A stretch of DNA of 64,000 nt from contig JAEWTV010000065.1 of assembly GCA_023397675.1 (NCBI GenBank), positions 124,001 through 188,000 on the forward strand. Direction: 5' to 3'. Below are positions 51,080 through 60,023 of the stretch, piece after piece; the first letter of the stretch is position 1; each line of letters starts with the position of its first letter. The notes under the pieces are model-generated. The model was not told the DNA's origin, ran no database searches, and saw nothing but the letters and a program-made list of their open reading frames with translations. The DNA is from Bacillota bacterium (GTDB lineage Bacteria > Bacillota > Clostridia > Acetivibrionales > JANLFN01). A program made the translations under genes and the position numbers.

Positions 51080-52030
51080 TTGAGACGGAAAGTATTAGCC
51101 ATTTTATTAGTATTCGTCTTTATATTTGCACAAACCGGTACAGTTTTTGCAAAAGGCGGCCGTTCTTCATCATCGCACGGTTATAAGAGTTCATCATCCT
51201 CCAGGAGCTATAAGAGTTCATCTTCATCTTCATCAAAGAGCTCAAGCTCAAGTTCTTCAAAAAGCAGCAGTGGTTACAGCGGTTCATCTTCATCCTCAAA
51301 GAGCAGTTCATCGTCATCATCTTCAAGCTCTTCAAGGAGTAACCCGGGGTCATACTCTTCAAGTTCAAAAAGTAGTACTGCAAAAACAAAATACATGAAT
51401 GATTATTACAAGCAGCAAACCTCAAAAATGAACTACAAGAAGTATAGCCAGAACCTTAACGACAGTCAGAAGAAGGCTTATGATGCTTCAATGAACAGGA
51501 ATTACAATTTCAGCAACAGAATGAATTTCGAAGACTCACTGCGCTCAAGACCGCAGAGAATATCCTATTATGACTCAAGGCCAATAAGGATGCATGTAAA
51601 CACATTCTACTTTGGTGGGCCATTATCGTACGGTTCAGCTTTCGTAGGACCTTGGGACATGTGGTTTTTAATGAGAGCCTCCGATCTTTTCTGGTACCAT
51701 CATTGGCTTGAAATAGCAGCTTACAGAGAATACTTTGAAGCTACAGAGTTTGCCCAAAGAGAGCAGGCAATGAATGCAATGACTGCTCAGAATATAGCCA
51801 GAAACCCGGATTATATCGACCCGGATGTGGATTATGATTTACAGTTCTCGGATGATTACCAGCAAAAGCACCTTGATTCAATGTATCTTTCAAACAAGCA
51901 CACAAGCAGTGCCGGAAGTGTAATATTGACTTTCATAATTATAATAGGAGTAATCGTTGTTATGATTATAATTATCAAGAAAGTTGCAAGACCTAAATAC
52001 AAACGCCCGGCTCGAAGCAGGATATATTGA
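51080..52030 (+). CDS. Secreted serine-rich protein with C-terminal membrane anchor
   Basis: 316 residues starting at a TTG preceded by TTAGGGGG. A signal peptide (about 1-25, AILLVFVFIFAQTGTVFA) is followed by ~85 residues that are mostly serine with a few K, Y and G. A tyrosine- and aromatic-rich middle (about 110-230) comes next, then one membrane helix (about 277-302: VILTFIIIIGVIVVMIIIIK) and a basic tail. The Ser tract resembles the linker of glycosylated surface proteins. No catalytic motif is seen. It is the first gene of a three-gene unit with 52056 and 52687. Confidence 0.75.
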   Translation: MRRKVLAILLVFVFIFAQTGTVFAKGGRSSSSHGYKSSSSSRSYKSSSSSSSKSSSSSSSKSSSGYSGSSSSSKSSSSSSSSSSSRSNPGSYSSSSKSSTAKTKYMNDYYKQQTSKMNYKKYSQNLNDSQKKAYDASMNRNYNFSNRMNFEDSLRSRPQRISYYDSRPIRMHVNTFYFGGPLSYGSAFVGPWDMWFLMRASDLFWYHHWLEIAAYREYFEATEFAQREQAMNAMTAQNIARNPDYIDPDVDYDLQFSDDYQQKHLDSMYLSNKHTSSAGSVILTFIIIIGVIVVMIIIIKKVARPKYKRPARSRIY

Positions 52031-52055
52031 TTGTATAAATGGGCAGGAGGTATAT

Positions 52056-52652
52056 ATGTTTAAATGGTTTGAAGGCAAGGATAAGCCTACCGACAAGGTA
52101 TATAACCCTTTAAAGGTAACAAAGAGCTCTATTATAGAATTTAACATTGGTGAGCTTAAAAACTCCGGAATGTTCAGATTTAAGAAAATTATTGAATTCA
52201 ATTTCGGAAATGTCCAGTCATCAAGATATGTTATATATTCAAAGGTTGATGACAGTGAATATGTGTTTGAGGTATTCCCGATAGAAAATGGTCAGTTTGA
52301 AGCTTACCTTTATAATATGATAGACACTGTGCCATTTTCCGAGGATTTCCTTGAAGTAGTAGGCCAGCTTTATCTAACCACACCAGACGATATCGAATAC
52401 AGAAGAAGTACTCTCCCTGACAGTGAAGACAGGCTTGACGGAACTTATGGTTCGGCAAAGGTTTTTGATATAGAATCCGACCAAATTGAAAAGACAGTCG
52501 GCATAACTACCTGGGATTATGAACGGGACCGTGACGGAATAATGGAATATCTCAACATCGAAATGTGGAAGGAAAACGGCATGTTCAGGATATTCAGGGG
52601 TGAAATGCTGGAAGACATATTCTTTAAGTTTTATCAGTCATCAGAAGATTAA
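52056..52652 (+). CDS. Hypothetical protein, DUF4178-like position
   Basis: 198 residues, soluble, without signal peptide. Strand-rich with conserved aromatic/acidic turns (KVDDSEYVFEVFPIENGQFE; GITTWDYERDRDG). It stands between the serine-rich protein and the DUF350 gene, where DUF4178-type proteins occur in other bacteria; I could not establish membership from motifs, so it is not named. AGGAGG precedes the ATG at 52056, and an upstream frame extension is rejected for lack of a site. It is likely co-transcribed with both neighbours. Confidence 0.65.
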   Translation: MFKWFEGKDKPTDKVYNPLKVTKSSIIEFNIGELKNSGMFRFKKIIEFNFGNVQSSRYVIYSKVDDSEYVFEVFPIENGQFEAYLYNMIDTVPFSEDFLEVVGQLYLTTPDDIEYRRSTLPDSEDRLDGTYGSAKVFDIESDQIEKTVGITTWDYERDRDGIMEYLNIEMWKENGMFRIFRGEMLEDIFFKFYQSSED

Positions 52653-52686
52653 AATTTATTCAAATATATAAGAGGAGGAAGTAAAA

Positions 52687-53583
52687 ATGGATGTAACCTC
52701 GCTTTTAAAATTTACATGCAACAACGCTTTATTTACAGCTTCAGTAGTACTCGTAAGCTTTGTGCTGGGCTGGCTGCTTTATCGCTATGTAATACTCAGG
52801 AAAATAAACCTTCACGACTCATTGTTTGAAAAGGACAATATAGCTGCATGGTTTGAATTTATTGGTGCTTTTATTTTCCCTACGCTATATCTCGCTGCCA
52901 ATGCAATAACAGGTTCCGCCAGTGATAATATATTTACAGATTTGCTTATTTGTCTGGGCTATGCAGTCATATATATATTAATCTTTACCATACTCAGGCT
53001 TTTCACAGGAGCCTTTGTAAAATCAATCAAGCTTTCTGATGAAGGCGGTAAAATAAGCCTCAATAAAGAAATCTATGTTCAGAAGAATGTTTCGGCATCG
53101 CTGTTCTCAATAGCATTTTCACTTATTTTTGTAAGCTTTATAAAGTTCCTGGACTTTACATCAACCGATGATATGGTTACTTCACTGCTTAGAATGTCAT
53201 CGATTCTTGTTTTCTCACTTGTGGCATTCATTGTATACTGCCTGATTTTAAGACGCAAGACCTCACTTATCAGTGAAATTTTCGTAGACAACAATGTTGC
53301 AGCCGGAGTAGGTTTTCTTGGCTTCATATTCGCTATTGAAATAATATTGGATAATGCAATACAGGTACAGGGTGACTTTGTTTTCCTTGATCTGATAATA
53401 GTATCAGCCGTAGGACTCGTTCTTATGGGAGTGTTCTCAATACTCTTCAAATGGCTGTTCTCCAAAATTGTAAGGGTGAATTTCTGGAAGGAAATCTATG
53501 AGCAGAACAGTATCGGTGCAGCAATAGGCCAATGTGCACTTTACATAGGAATTGCAAACATAATCGTAAGCTTTATGAAATAG
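52687..53583 (+). CDS. DUF350-type polytopic membrane protein
   Basis: 298 residues with eight transmembrane helices in two similar halves, about 15-118 and 128-295. The repeats show FEKDNIAAWFEFIGAFIFP and FVDNNVAAGVGFLGFIFAIE. The tandem is typical of DUF350/UPF0719 (YjfL) proteins. GAGGAGG precedes the ATG. It ends the three-gene operon that is closed by a strong terminator. Function is unknown. Confidence 0.85.
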   Translation: MDVTSLLKFTCNNALFTASVVLVSFVLGWLLYRYVILRKINLHDSLFEKDNIAAWFEFIGAFIFPTLYLAANAITGSASDNIFTDLLICLGYAVIYILIFTILRLFTGAFVKSIKLSDEGGKISLNKEIYVQKNVSASLFSIAFSLIFVSFIKFLDFTSTDDMVTSLLRMSSILVFSLVAFIVYCLILRRKTSLISEIFVDNNVAAGVGFLGFIFAIEIILDNAIQVQGDFVFLDLIIVSAVGLVLMGVFSILFKWLFSKIVRVNFWKEIYEQNSIGAAIGQCALYIGIANIIVSFMK

Positions 53584-53596
53584 TTTAAATATAAGT

Positions 53597-53630
53597 AAAA
53601 GCTCAGGGGCTCTAGCCCTTGAGCTTTTTA
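53597..53630. terminator. Bidirectional terminator after the DUF350 gene
   Basis: AAAAGCTCAGGGGC pairs with GCCCTTGAGCTTTT around TCTA, with T on the plus side and A on the other. It also serves the convergent ABC transporter operon on the minus strand. Confidence 0.9.
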
Positions 53631-53651
53631 TCTTAACTGGTTTGATTTTTT

Positions 53652-54866
53652 CTATATAACCTCATGCAGCCTTGAAGTTGAAGTAACTATCGCTTTTTCA
53701 CGAATCCTTCTGTAAATCTCCAGTGCCGGACCGCCAGTGAAGTCCCTTGCCTCAGGCGGATCATCCTCTATTATTATCAGATTATCTGCTTGCTCTGCAG
53801 CTTGAAGGTTTTTCAGGTTTTGTTTCCCAAAAGGCATATTGCATAGTATTGTAACATCAGATCTTTTTATCGCTTCAATATTCTTTTGAAGTAGTTCCTC
53901 GCTCATGTCACAAAATGGCCTTGTAGCAATGTACTCAGCTCCAAAGATTTCAGCACTTTGCCTGTCACTGTCCTCTGCTGCAAAAACACCCGCTGAAATA
54001 CTAAAGCCTTCTTCAAAAAGCTGCCTGATAATAAGGGAAGCTGATCCCCCGCCGCCTATAATATGAACCTTTTTACCCTCATGGCTGCCTTCGTTCCTGT
54101 ATATGTGAAAATCCAGCAGCCCGGTAATCCTGTTTCTATAAACAAATGCATTAATTCCAAAAACCTTTGATATGTTTTCTCTTGTCAGTACTTCTTCGGG
54201 AGTTCCGTCTGCCACAATACACCCGTCCTTCATAAGAACAAGCCGGCTGCAGTATTTAGCCGCAATCTTTAAATCGTGTATTGCTGCAATAACGGTATTC
54301 CCGTTTCCAGCAAGCTCCTTCGAATATTTAAAAATATGTTCCTGATGAGTTATATCAAGACTGGCTGTAGGCTCATCCAAAAGTACTATGTCTGCTTCCT
54401 GGGCAAGCACCTTTGCAAAAAGCACCCTCTGCCTTTCCCCTCCCGAAAGCTCAGTTACAGGCTTATTTTCAAACATGAGGGTATCGGTAAAATCCATGTA
54501 TTTTCTTGCAGCTGCAAAATCCCTGCTTTTTTCACCGTGCATCCTTTTGATATAAGGATACCTCCCCATCAAAACAATATCCAACGATGGGAAAGGAAAA
54601 GAAATCCCTGTATTCTGATGCATTAGAGAAACCCTTTGCGCAATATCTCTGGGTTTTGTCTTCCCGGGCATCAGCCCTTGAATTTCAATGGAACCATTAT
54701 AACGGTTAATTCCGTTAATACACTTGAGAAGTGTCGTTTTTCCTGCTCCATTGGGGCCGATTAGCCCTACAAATTCCCCCTTGGCTATATTTAAATTTAT
54801 GTTTTGAAGTATTCTTCTATCATCAATTTCAAAGGAAAGTTCCTTTATCTCTAAAACATTGCTCAT
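53652..54866 (-). CDS. btuD: Corrinoid ABC transporter ATPase (BtuD-like) with C-terminal extra domain
   Basis: 404 residues; the usual ATPase of this family has ~255-270. Residues 1-260 are a FecE/BtuD-type ATPase: Walker A GPNGAGKTT, signature LSGGERQRVLFAKVL, Walker B IVLLDEPTASLD and H-loop AAIHDLKIA. Residues ~268-404 are a separate alpha/beta domain beginning KVHIIGGGGSASLIIRQL, with DVTILCNMPFGKQN and IIEDDPPEARDFTGG. It looks nucleotide-binding by its glycine-rich start; its function is unknown. It overlaps the permease gene by 4 bases. B12 (corrinoid) specificity comes from the riboswitch. Confidence 0.88.
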   Translation of the reverse strand: MSNVLEIKELSFEIDDRRILQNINLNIAKGEFVGLIGPNGAGKTTLLKCINGINRYNGSIEIQGLMPGKTKPRDIAQRVSLMHQNTGISFPFPSLDIVLMGRYPYIKRMHGEKSRDFAAARKYMDFTDTLMFENKPVTELSGGERQRVLFAKVLAQEADIVLLDEPTASLDITHQEHIFKYSKELAGNGNTVIAAIHDLKIAAKYCSRLVLMKDGCIVADGTPEEVLTRENISKVFGINAFVYRNRITGLLDFHIYRNEGSHEGKKVHIIGGGGSASLIIRQLFEEGFSISAGVFAAEDSDRQSAEIFGAEYIATRPFCDMSEELLQKNIEAIKRSDVTILCNMPFGKQNLKNLQAAEQADNLIIIEDDPPEARDFTGGPALEIYRRIREKAIVTSTSRLHEVI

Positions 54867-55921
54867 ATAACAGCTCCGCCTCCCTTTCTGGCCCTAATCA
54901 GCAGGAATAGGAAATAAGGAGCCCCCACAAGTGAGGTTACAATTCCAACGCCTATTTCCCTAGGAAGGAGAACAACCCTTGAAATAAGATCACAAATTAT
55001 GAGGAAGATAGCTCCTCCAAGAGCACTTGCAGGAATGAGTATTCTATGGTCAGGGCCTACAATAAGCCGCATTATATGCGGAACGATAAGTCCTACAAAG
55101 CTTATTGTTCCGCTGACGCATACTGCCATGGCAGTAGTCAGCGATGCAACCAATAACAGAAGTTTCCTTACCCTTGAAGTATTCAGTCCAACAGACTGTG
55201 CTTCTTCCTCGCCAAGCATCATTACATTGAGATCTCTGGCGAATATGCACATAATTACAACACATATGGTTATAGGAATGACAACCAGACCTGCGTGCTC
55301 CCATCTCCTGTCCGAAAGGCCTCCCATTGTCCAGAAGATAAAGGATCTTACCTGGTAATCATTTATATACGTTAATATTACAGAGGTTATCGCACTTAGG
55401 AATGTGCTTACCGCAATACCCGAAAGAATCAATGTCAGCACGGGAACCTTTCCGCCCTTTGAAGCCAAAATAAAAATTATGAAAGCTGCGAGAAGTGCTC
55501 CTACAGTTGAAAACAAAGGCATATAGTAAATACTTTGAGCCGAAAGGCCAAGAAAAATTGCTGTTACCGCTCCAAGACTTGCACCACTTGATACCCCGAT
55601 AATACCCGGGTCTGCCATCGGATTTCGGAACATACCCTGCATTACAGCACCTGAAGCTGAAAGCGCCGCTCCTACAAGCAAAGCGACAATAACCCTCGGA
55701 AGCCTTACTAAAAATATGATTGAATCCTGGCTTTGAGGAATGCTTTGGTCACTTAACAATCCAAGGTTTTTCAGTATTATTTTAAATGTCCTGAAAAACG
55801 GAATATTAACCGCACCTATGGCAGTTGCAGCAATAACAGATACAACAAGTATCACTGCCAAAACAGGTATAACAACCCTTAGACTGGGTTTTGCTTTTTT
55901 GTCTGCTTTATTTATCCTCAT
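54863..55921 (-). CDS. btuC: FecCD-family ABC permease (BtuC-like)
   Basis: 352 residues with ~10 membrane helices. LVRLPRVIVALLVGAALSAS, GAVMQGMFRNPMADPGIIGV, GASLGAVTAIF and LGLNTSRVRKLLLL-type EEAQSVGLNTSRVRK are the FecCD/BtuC consensus. Forms a dimer around the corrinoid path. It is in a five-part unit cobA - binding protein - permease - ATPase under the cobalamin riboswitch. Confidence 0.93.
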   Translation of the reverse strand: MRINKADKKAKPSLRVVIPVLAVILVVSVIAATAIGAVNIPFFRTFKIILKNLGLLSDQSIPQSQDSIIFLVRLPRVIVALLVGAALSASGAVMQGMFRNPMADPGIIGVSSGASLGAVTAIFLGLSAQSIYYMPLFSTVGALLAAFIIFILASKGGKVPVLTLILSGIAVSTFLSAITSVILTYINDYQVRSFIFWTMGGLSDRRWEHAGLVVIPITICVVIMCIFARDLNVMMLGEEEAQSVGLNTSRVRKLLLLVASLTTAMAVCVSGTISFVGLIVPHIMRLIVGPDHRILIPASALGGAIFLIICDLISRVVLLPREIGVGIVTSLVGAPYFLFLLIRARKGGGAVI

Positions 55922-55946
55922 ATGATACCTTTCAGGTTACAGCTCT

Positions 55947-56945
55947 CTATTTGAACAAATCCGGATATGCTGCTTTTGCCATATCTTCCACCGCAAGTGC
56001 CATGTTTTGTGAAACACTGCTCATGTGCAGATAATTAGAAGTAATTATTCTGTTGTTTTTAATTGCCTTAAGTGATGCTAAAGACTTGTCTCCCTTAATT
56101 TTTTCAATTATTTTTTCAGTACTGTTATTTTTATCGTATGTCCATGATGGCACCACAATAATGTCGGGATCAAAAGTCACTATCTTTTCCTTGGATAACT
56201 GCGGCCAGCCTTCCAAACCTGCTTTTGAGGCAACATTTATAAGTCCTGCTCTTGTTACAATATCATCAAAATTGGTGCCCTTGCCACTGGTGCTGCCCAT
56301 TTCGGTATAATCCATAATGCTCAGCTTCTGTTCGGGTTTTAATGCACTAAGCTTGTCCGATACAGCCTTGAGCTTATCGTCAATCCATGAGTTCAGTTCA
56401 GTACCCTTAGCTTTTTCACCTGTAAGCTGAGCGAGGTTGGTAATGACCCTTTTTACTTCATCAATACTATTAGGTGTACGTACCTTAAATACAGTTAATT
56501 TGGCATCTAACAGCTGCTGTACAAACTCCTTTTTTGTATAATCTGCTACAATAACAAGGTCTGGTTGAAGCGCAATAACTTTTTCTGCATTATCGCTATC
56601 AAGCTTATTAGAAATGCTCTTAACCTCTTCAGATATATTGGATATACCTTTATCATCCGCCAAGTATGTAACAGCCTTTATCCTGCTCTTATCAACAAGC
56701 TTAAGCAGCATTTCATCAGTACCAAGGGTAAGTGATATAATATTTTGTGGCTTACTTTGAAGAGTTATTTTTGAACCCGCATCATCTGTGACTGTCATTG
56801 GGAAATCTCCACTTGCGGTCATATCTGTAGTCTTGGCAGACTTTTTGGATTGTTGTTCCGAACTGCCGGCTGAATTTGAACCACAAGCAGTAAAAATGCC
56901 TGCAACCAAAATTAGAACTATAAATAATGATAAAATTCTTTTCAT
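55947..56945 (-). CDS. btuF: Corrinoid-binding lipoprotein (BtuF-like)
   Basis: 332 residues. The signal peptide ends in a lipobox (VAGIFTAC). The body is a class III periplasmic-binding protein: DAGSKITLQSKPQNIISLTL, ALQPDLVIVADYTKKE, DIIVVPSWTYDKN and VSQNMALAVEDMAKA. It delivers the cobalamin to the permease. Fe-siderophore receptors look alike; the riboswitch and linked cobA make a corrinoid more likely. It is downstream of cobA and upstream of btuC. Confidence 0.9.
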   Translation of the reverse strand: MKRILSLFIVLILVAGIFTACGSNSAGSSEQQSKKSAKTTDMTASGDFPMTVTDDAGSKITLQSKPQNIISLTLGTDEMLLKLVDKSRIKAVTYLADDKGISNISEEVKSISNKLDSDNAEKVIALQPDLVIVADYTKKEFVQQLLDAKLTVFKVRTPNSIDEVKRVITNLAQLTGEKAKGTELNSWIDDKLKAVSDKLSALKPEQKLSIMDYTEMGSTSGKGTNFDDIVTRAGLINVASKAGLEGWPQLSKEKIVTFDPDIIVVPSWTYDKNNSTEKIIEKIKGDKSLASLKAIKNNRIITSNYLHMSSVSQNMALAVEDMAKAAYPDLFK

Positions 56946-56967
56946 TGATAATTAATCTCCTTTTTAA

Positions 56968-57495
56968 TTAACTTTCTATTCCTTTTCTAGCCGGGATCCC
57001 TTTGTTAAAGGGATGCTTAACTTCCTTCATTTCAGTTACATAGTCTGCTGCATCAAGCAGCTCTTTCGGAGCATTTCTTCCCGTCAAAACAACTTCAAGC
57101 TCTTCAGGTTTGTTTTTAAGAAAGTCTAAAACCTTCTGAGATGGAATAAGCCCGCAAGAAACTGAATTTATTATTTCATCAAGAATAAGCATCTGGTATT
57201 CACTCTCTGATACCTCTGAAATGGTATCTTCAAACATTTTTTGCTCAGCTTTTGAAAGCTCATCAAGTTCCTCTGCACTCATCTGCCAGGTAAATTTTTT
57301 AATTTCAGTCCCTCTTTTTAAAACAAAACCCTGTTCAAGCATCTGCAGGGTTTTTATCTCCCCTGTCATCATACCCTTCATGAACTGGACCATAAGAACC
57401 TTGAAGCCTCGTCCATAAGCTCTAATTCCAAGTCCTATGGCAGCTGTGGTTTTCCCCTTGCCGCCTCCAGTGTAAATATGGATTAATCCTTTCAT
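56968..57495 (-). CDS. cobA: Cob(I)alamin / cob(I)yrinate a,c-diamide adenosyltransferase
   Basis: 175-residue CobA/BtuR-type enzyme. The P-loop is GLIHIYTGGGKGKTTAAIGL, at the very N-terminus as usual, followed by VLMVQFMKGMMTGEI, MLILDEIINSVSCGLI and VLTGRNAPKELLDAADYVTE. It puts the 5'-deoxyadenosyl group on the incoming corrinoid. The ATG at 57495 (MKGLIHI) has GGAGG 9 bases upstream. It is the first gene after the riboswitch. Confidence 0.93.
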   Translation of the reverse strand: MKGLIHIYTGGGKGKTTAAIGLGIRAYGRGFKVLMVQFMKGMMTGEIKTLQMLEQGFVLKRGTEIKKFTWQMSAEELDELSKAEQKMFEDTISEVSESEYQMLILDEIINSVSCGLIPSQKVLDFLKNKPEELEVVLTGRNAPKELLDAADYVTEMKEVKHPFNKGIPARKGIES

Positions 57496-57529
57496 ACACT
57501 TTACCTCCAACCTTTTGGCTTTTGACGGG

Positions 57530-57778
57530 AAAAAACAAAACCTCCCGAACTAAAGTCAAGAGGTTTCAAAATATTCATTATAGTTGTATTTTAACAACTT
57601 AAGAACACCCCCTATCTCTCGTAGAGTACCGGTGTAAAATACAGGCAGGTCTTCTGGCTCAAGCATTATCGCTCCGCTTACCTTCCCGGTTTCCCAGTGG
57701 TATATCAAGCAGAACAAGCTTTTACAGCGGCGGGACCGCGCAGGCTTTTAACCTGCTTCCCTTTTCCTGTACTAGCAA
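57530..57778 (-). promoter_or_regulatory. Cobalamin riboswitch with intrinsic terminator
   Basis: The minus-strand leader of cobA-btuFCD. The aptamer (about 57600-57778) has ACAGGAAAAGGG, GCAGG...CCTGCGCGGTCCCGCCGCTGT, and the B12-box region CCACTGGGAAACCGGGAAGG, followed by GAGCCAGAAGACCTGCCTGT. The terminator AAACCTC / GAGGTTT with TTTTTT at 57530-57566 follows ~30 bp before cobA. Adenosylcobalamin binding should stop transcription and thus turn off uptake. Very high sequence match. Confidence 0.95.
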
Positions 57779-57851
57779 TATTTAATTTTCTATATATATT
57801 GTACCCTAATTTTTGTTTTGAATCTACCTTTTTAATTTATCAAAAATTTTA

Positions 57852-59765
57852 CTATTCATTGGTAATCTGAGAAACAGTTGCCGATATCTCCTGGCTCTTT
57901 GCTGTTATTTCCTGAGCGGTAGCAGAAATATTCAATATTGACCCGTTAACCTCTTCCATCTTTTCTCTGAGTTCATCAGCTACATGCACCAGAATATCCA
58001 TCTGTTCAAACATACTATCACGGTCTGTTTTGGTCGAGATTGCTGCATTCTTTGAATCTGCTGCAAGCTTTCTGATTTCTTCAGCTACAACAGAAAAGCC
58101 TCTGCCCTCTTCGCCGGCTCTTGCAGCTTCTATTGCTGCATTTAACGAAAGCAGGTTTGTCTGCTCCGCTATCCCGATTATTTCGTCACTTACCTGAGAG
58201 AAGCTGTTAACCATTTTAAACATGTTATCAGTGCTGTCCTTAAGCTTACTGGACATATCAACCACATTTGATATCAGTGAGGAAATACTCTGGATTTCCA
58301 TGCAGCTTCCCTGATTTCCTTCGGTAAGTTCATATATTGCATGGAGAACACTGTTTATGTGCTGGTTAAGTTTTTCAGCTTCCTCTTCCTTAATTTTATG
58401 TGAAACTTTTATTTCTTCCATTGCACTATTTATTTCATCTGTCTTTTCCTGAAGCTCACGATTTTCTATTTTTACTTCCTGCCTGTTAAAATCAATACAA
58501 TTCTGGATTACATTAAAACCGTTATTGATTGCCTTTGCCATACTTGAACAGGATTTGTAGCCACATGCAGAACAGTCAATCTTTCTTGATTCCTGAGTAT
58601 TTTTATGCATCTTTGTAAATATTTCTTCATACTCATATTGATTAGGCTCTTTTATATCATTTATATAGGCGTTTCTGTTATAATCCCTCATGAAGTCCTT
58701 CAAATCAAGTTTCTTATCAAAGTAATCAAAAAGACTCTTCTCTTTGCTCTTGATTCCCTTGGATTTTTCCTTCAGTTTATTTTCTTTCATTTTATTGAAA
58801 TTGTAATCAATATCGTCAATTTCAGTATCTTTACATGTACCTGTGCCTATATTACAGCCATGTTCGCAATTGAGTGCATCAACAAGCAAGGGAATATCCT
58901 TATTTCTATTGACTCTTGTGGAGTATTCGTCAAGGTATGGGTAAATCTTGTTCTGCCCTTCAATCTGGCGTATCCAGACATTACCGGCAACTTCCCTTAC
59001 ATTCTCGGCCAATCCTCCAGGTCTGCTGAACAGGAAACCCAATCCGCAGCCTATGTCCATAAACTCAGTACCGGGATAAGCATTAAGGTTGATATTCTGC
59101 TTTTGTATGTATTCTTTTAGCTTCTTAAATGTAACATTATATTTAACAAAACCCCTGGTGTTAGGATCATCAATTTCACAGGTCTTACCTATGCAGGGTG
59201 ACAAGAATGCTATATTTTCATTTATGTTCATGTATTTTTTCATATAAACTGCAGTGCAAAGCATTGGACTGTGGACAGGTGCCAAGTTGTTTATAAGTTC
59301 AGGCCTGTACATTTCAACATAATTTACAATAGCGGGGCACGGCTGTGCCACTACTGATTTAAGTCCGTTTGATTTTATAGCTTTTAAATATGCCCAGGTG
59401 GTAATGTCAGCACCAAAGGAAACATCATATATAAGATTTACTCCGAGACTTTTAAGATAACCAAAAAGATTTGTATAGTTTGAAAAGCTGATTCTTGTGG
59501 CTGGGGCCGCTATTATAGATATTTTCAAGCCTTTCCTTAGATCTTCGAAAAATTCTTCGGTATCATCCGAATAATCACGTGCATTATGTTCGCAGACTTC
59601 AATGCATTTACCACATTTTATACAGTATTTGCTGTTTACATTTACCTTCAGTTTACCATTGCTGTCTGTAAACGTGGTATTGGCTGCAAATATAGGACAA
59701 TCCCTTACACATTTGTTGCATCCTGTACACTTGTCTTCTTTAATAAAAATAGTTTCTGTTTTCAT
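57852..59765 (-). CDS. [FeFe]-hydrogenase-like sensor fused to methyl-accepting chemotaxis domain
   Basis: 637 residues in order: two 4Fe-4S ferredoxin motifs (CTGCNKCVRDC and CIKCGKCIEVC, residues ~13-60); a hydrogenase large-subunit-like domain (about 75-345) with the modified L1 motif AQPCPA, the L2 motif SPCIGKTCE and the L3 motif LNCEHGCNIGTG; another 4Fe-4S motif (DCSACGYKSCSSMAKAI, ~415); coiled coil; and an MCP signalling domain (about 490-637) with IAEQTNLLSLNAAIEAARAG. The domain has no transmembrane helix, so it is a cytosolic receptor. Start chosen at 59765, with GGAG upstream. A role as H2/redox sensor is inferred; no adjacent che gene. Confidence 0.88.
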   Translation of the reverse strand: MKTETIFIKEDKCTGCNKCVRDCPIFAANTTFTDSNGKLKVNVNSKYCIKCGKCIEVCEHNARDYSDDTEEFFEDLRKGLKISIIAAPATRISFSNYTNLFGYLKSLGVNLIYDVSFGADITTWAYLKAIKSNGLKSVVAQPCPAIVNYVEMYRPELINNLAPVHSPMLCTAVYMKKYMNINENIAFLSPCIGKTCEIDDPNTRGFVKYNVTFKKLKEYIQKQNINLNAYPGTEFMDIGCGLGFLFSRPGGLAENVREVAGNVWIRQIEGQNKIYPYLDEYSTRVNRNKDIPLLVDALNCEHGCNIGTGTCKDTEIDDIDYNFNKMKENKLKEKSKGIKSKEKSLFDYFDKKLDLKDFMRDYNRNAYINDIKEPNQYEYEEIFTKMHKNTQESRKIDCSACGYKSCSSMAKAINNGFNVIQNCIDFNRQEVKIENRELQEKTDEINSAMEEIKVSHKIKEEEAEKLNQHINSVLHAIYELTEGNQGSCMEIQSISSLISNVVDMSSKLKDSTDNMFKMVNSFSQVSDEIIGIAEQTNLLSLNAAIEAARAGEEGRGFSVVAEEIRKLAADSKNAAISTKTDRDSMFEQMDILVHVADELREKMEEVNGSILNISATAQEITAKSQEISATVSQITNE

Positions 59766-59952
59766 TTGTTTATCATCTCCATTGATTTTTTCACTTTTCA
59801 CCATTTCTGGAATGTTATGTAAACTTAGAAGGTTCTAGAATGCGTGTTAAATAATGCCTCTATTATTCTCGGCATATTATGTAATTTACTTAACAGTTTT
59901 AAAGATACATTTGTTCATATTTTTGAGATGATAATTTAGCTTATCCTTTATC

Positions 59953-59979
59953 ACAATTTTGCAGCGTTCACATAATATA
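59953..59979 (+). promoter_or_regulatory. Sigma-K-like promoter before the small hydrophobic protein
   Basis: AC at 59953-59954, a 16-nt spacer and CATAATATA at 59971-59979. It matches the sigma-K consensus AC-N16/17-CATANNNTA. It lies ~45 bp before the start codon of the 41-residue gene. By-eye prediction. Confidence 0.55.
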
Positions 59980-60023
59980 TTAGAAGAACTGGTATTAGTA
60001 TAAAAACATAGGGAGGTATTCTA

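Noticed and set aside
51181..51375. Possible tandem repeat or CRISPR-like array
   Set aside because: The repeated look is a codon-level low-complexity serine tract. No constant repeats with unique spacers exist here or elsewhere in the window.
51120..51425. Overlapping frames in the serine-rich gene (minus-strand 101 codons and +1 frame)
   Set aside because: They result from the repetitive TCA/TCT/AGC codons of the serine tract; the serine-rich frame alone has a signal peptide and ribosome-binding site.
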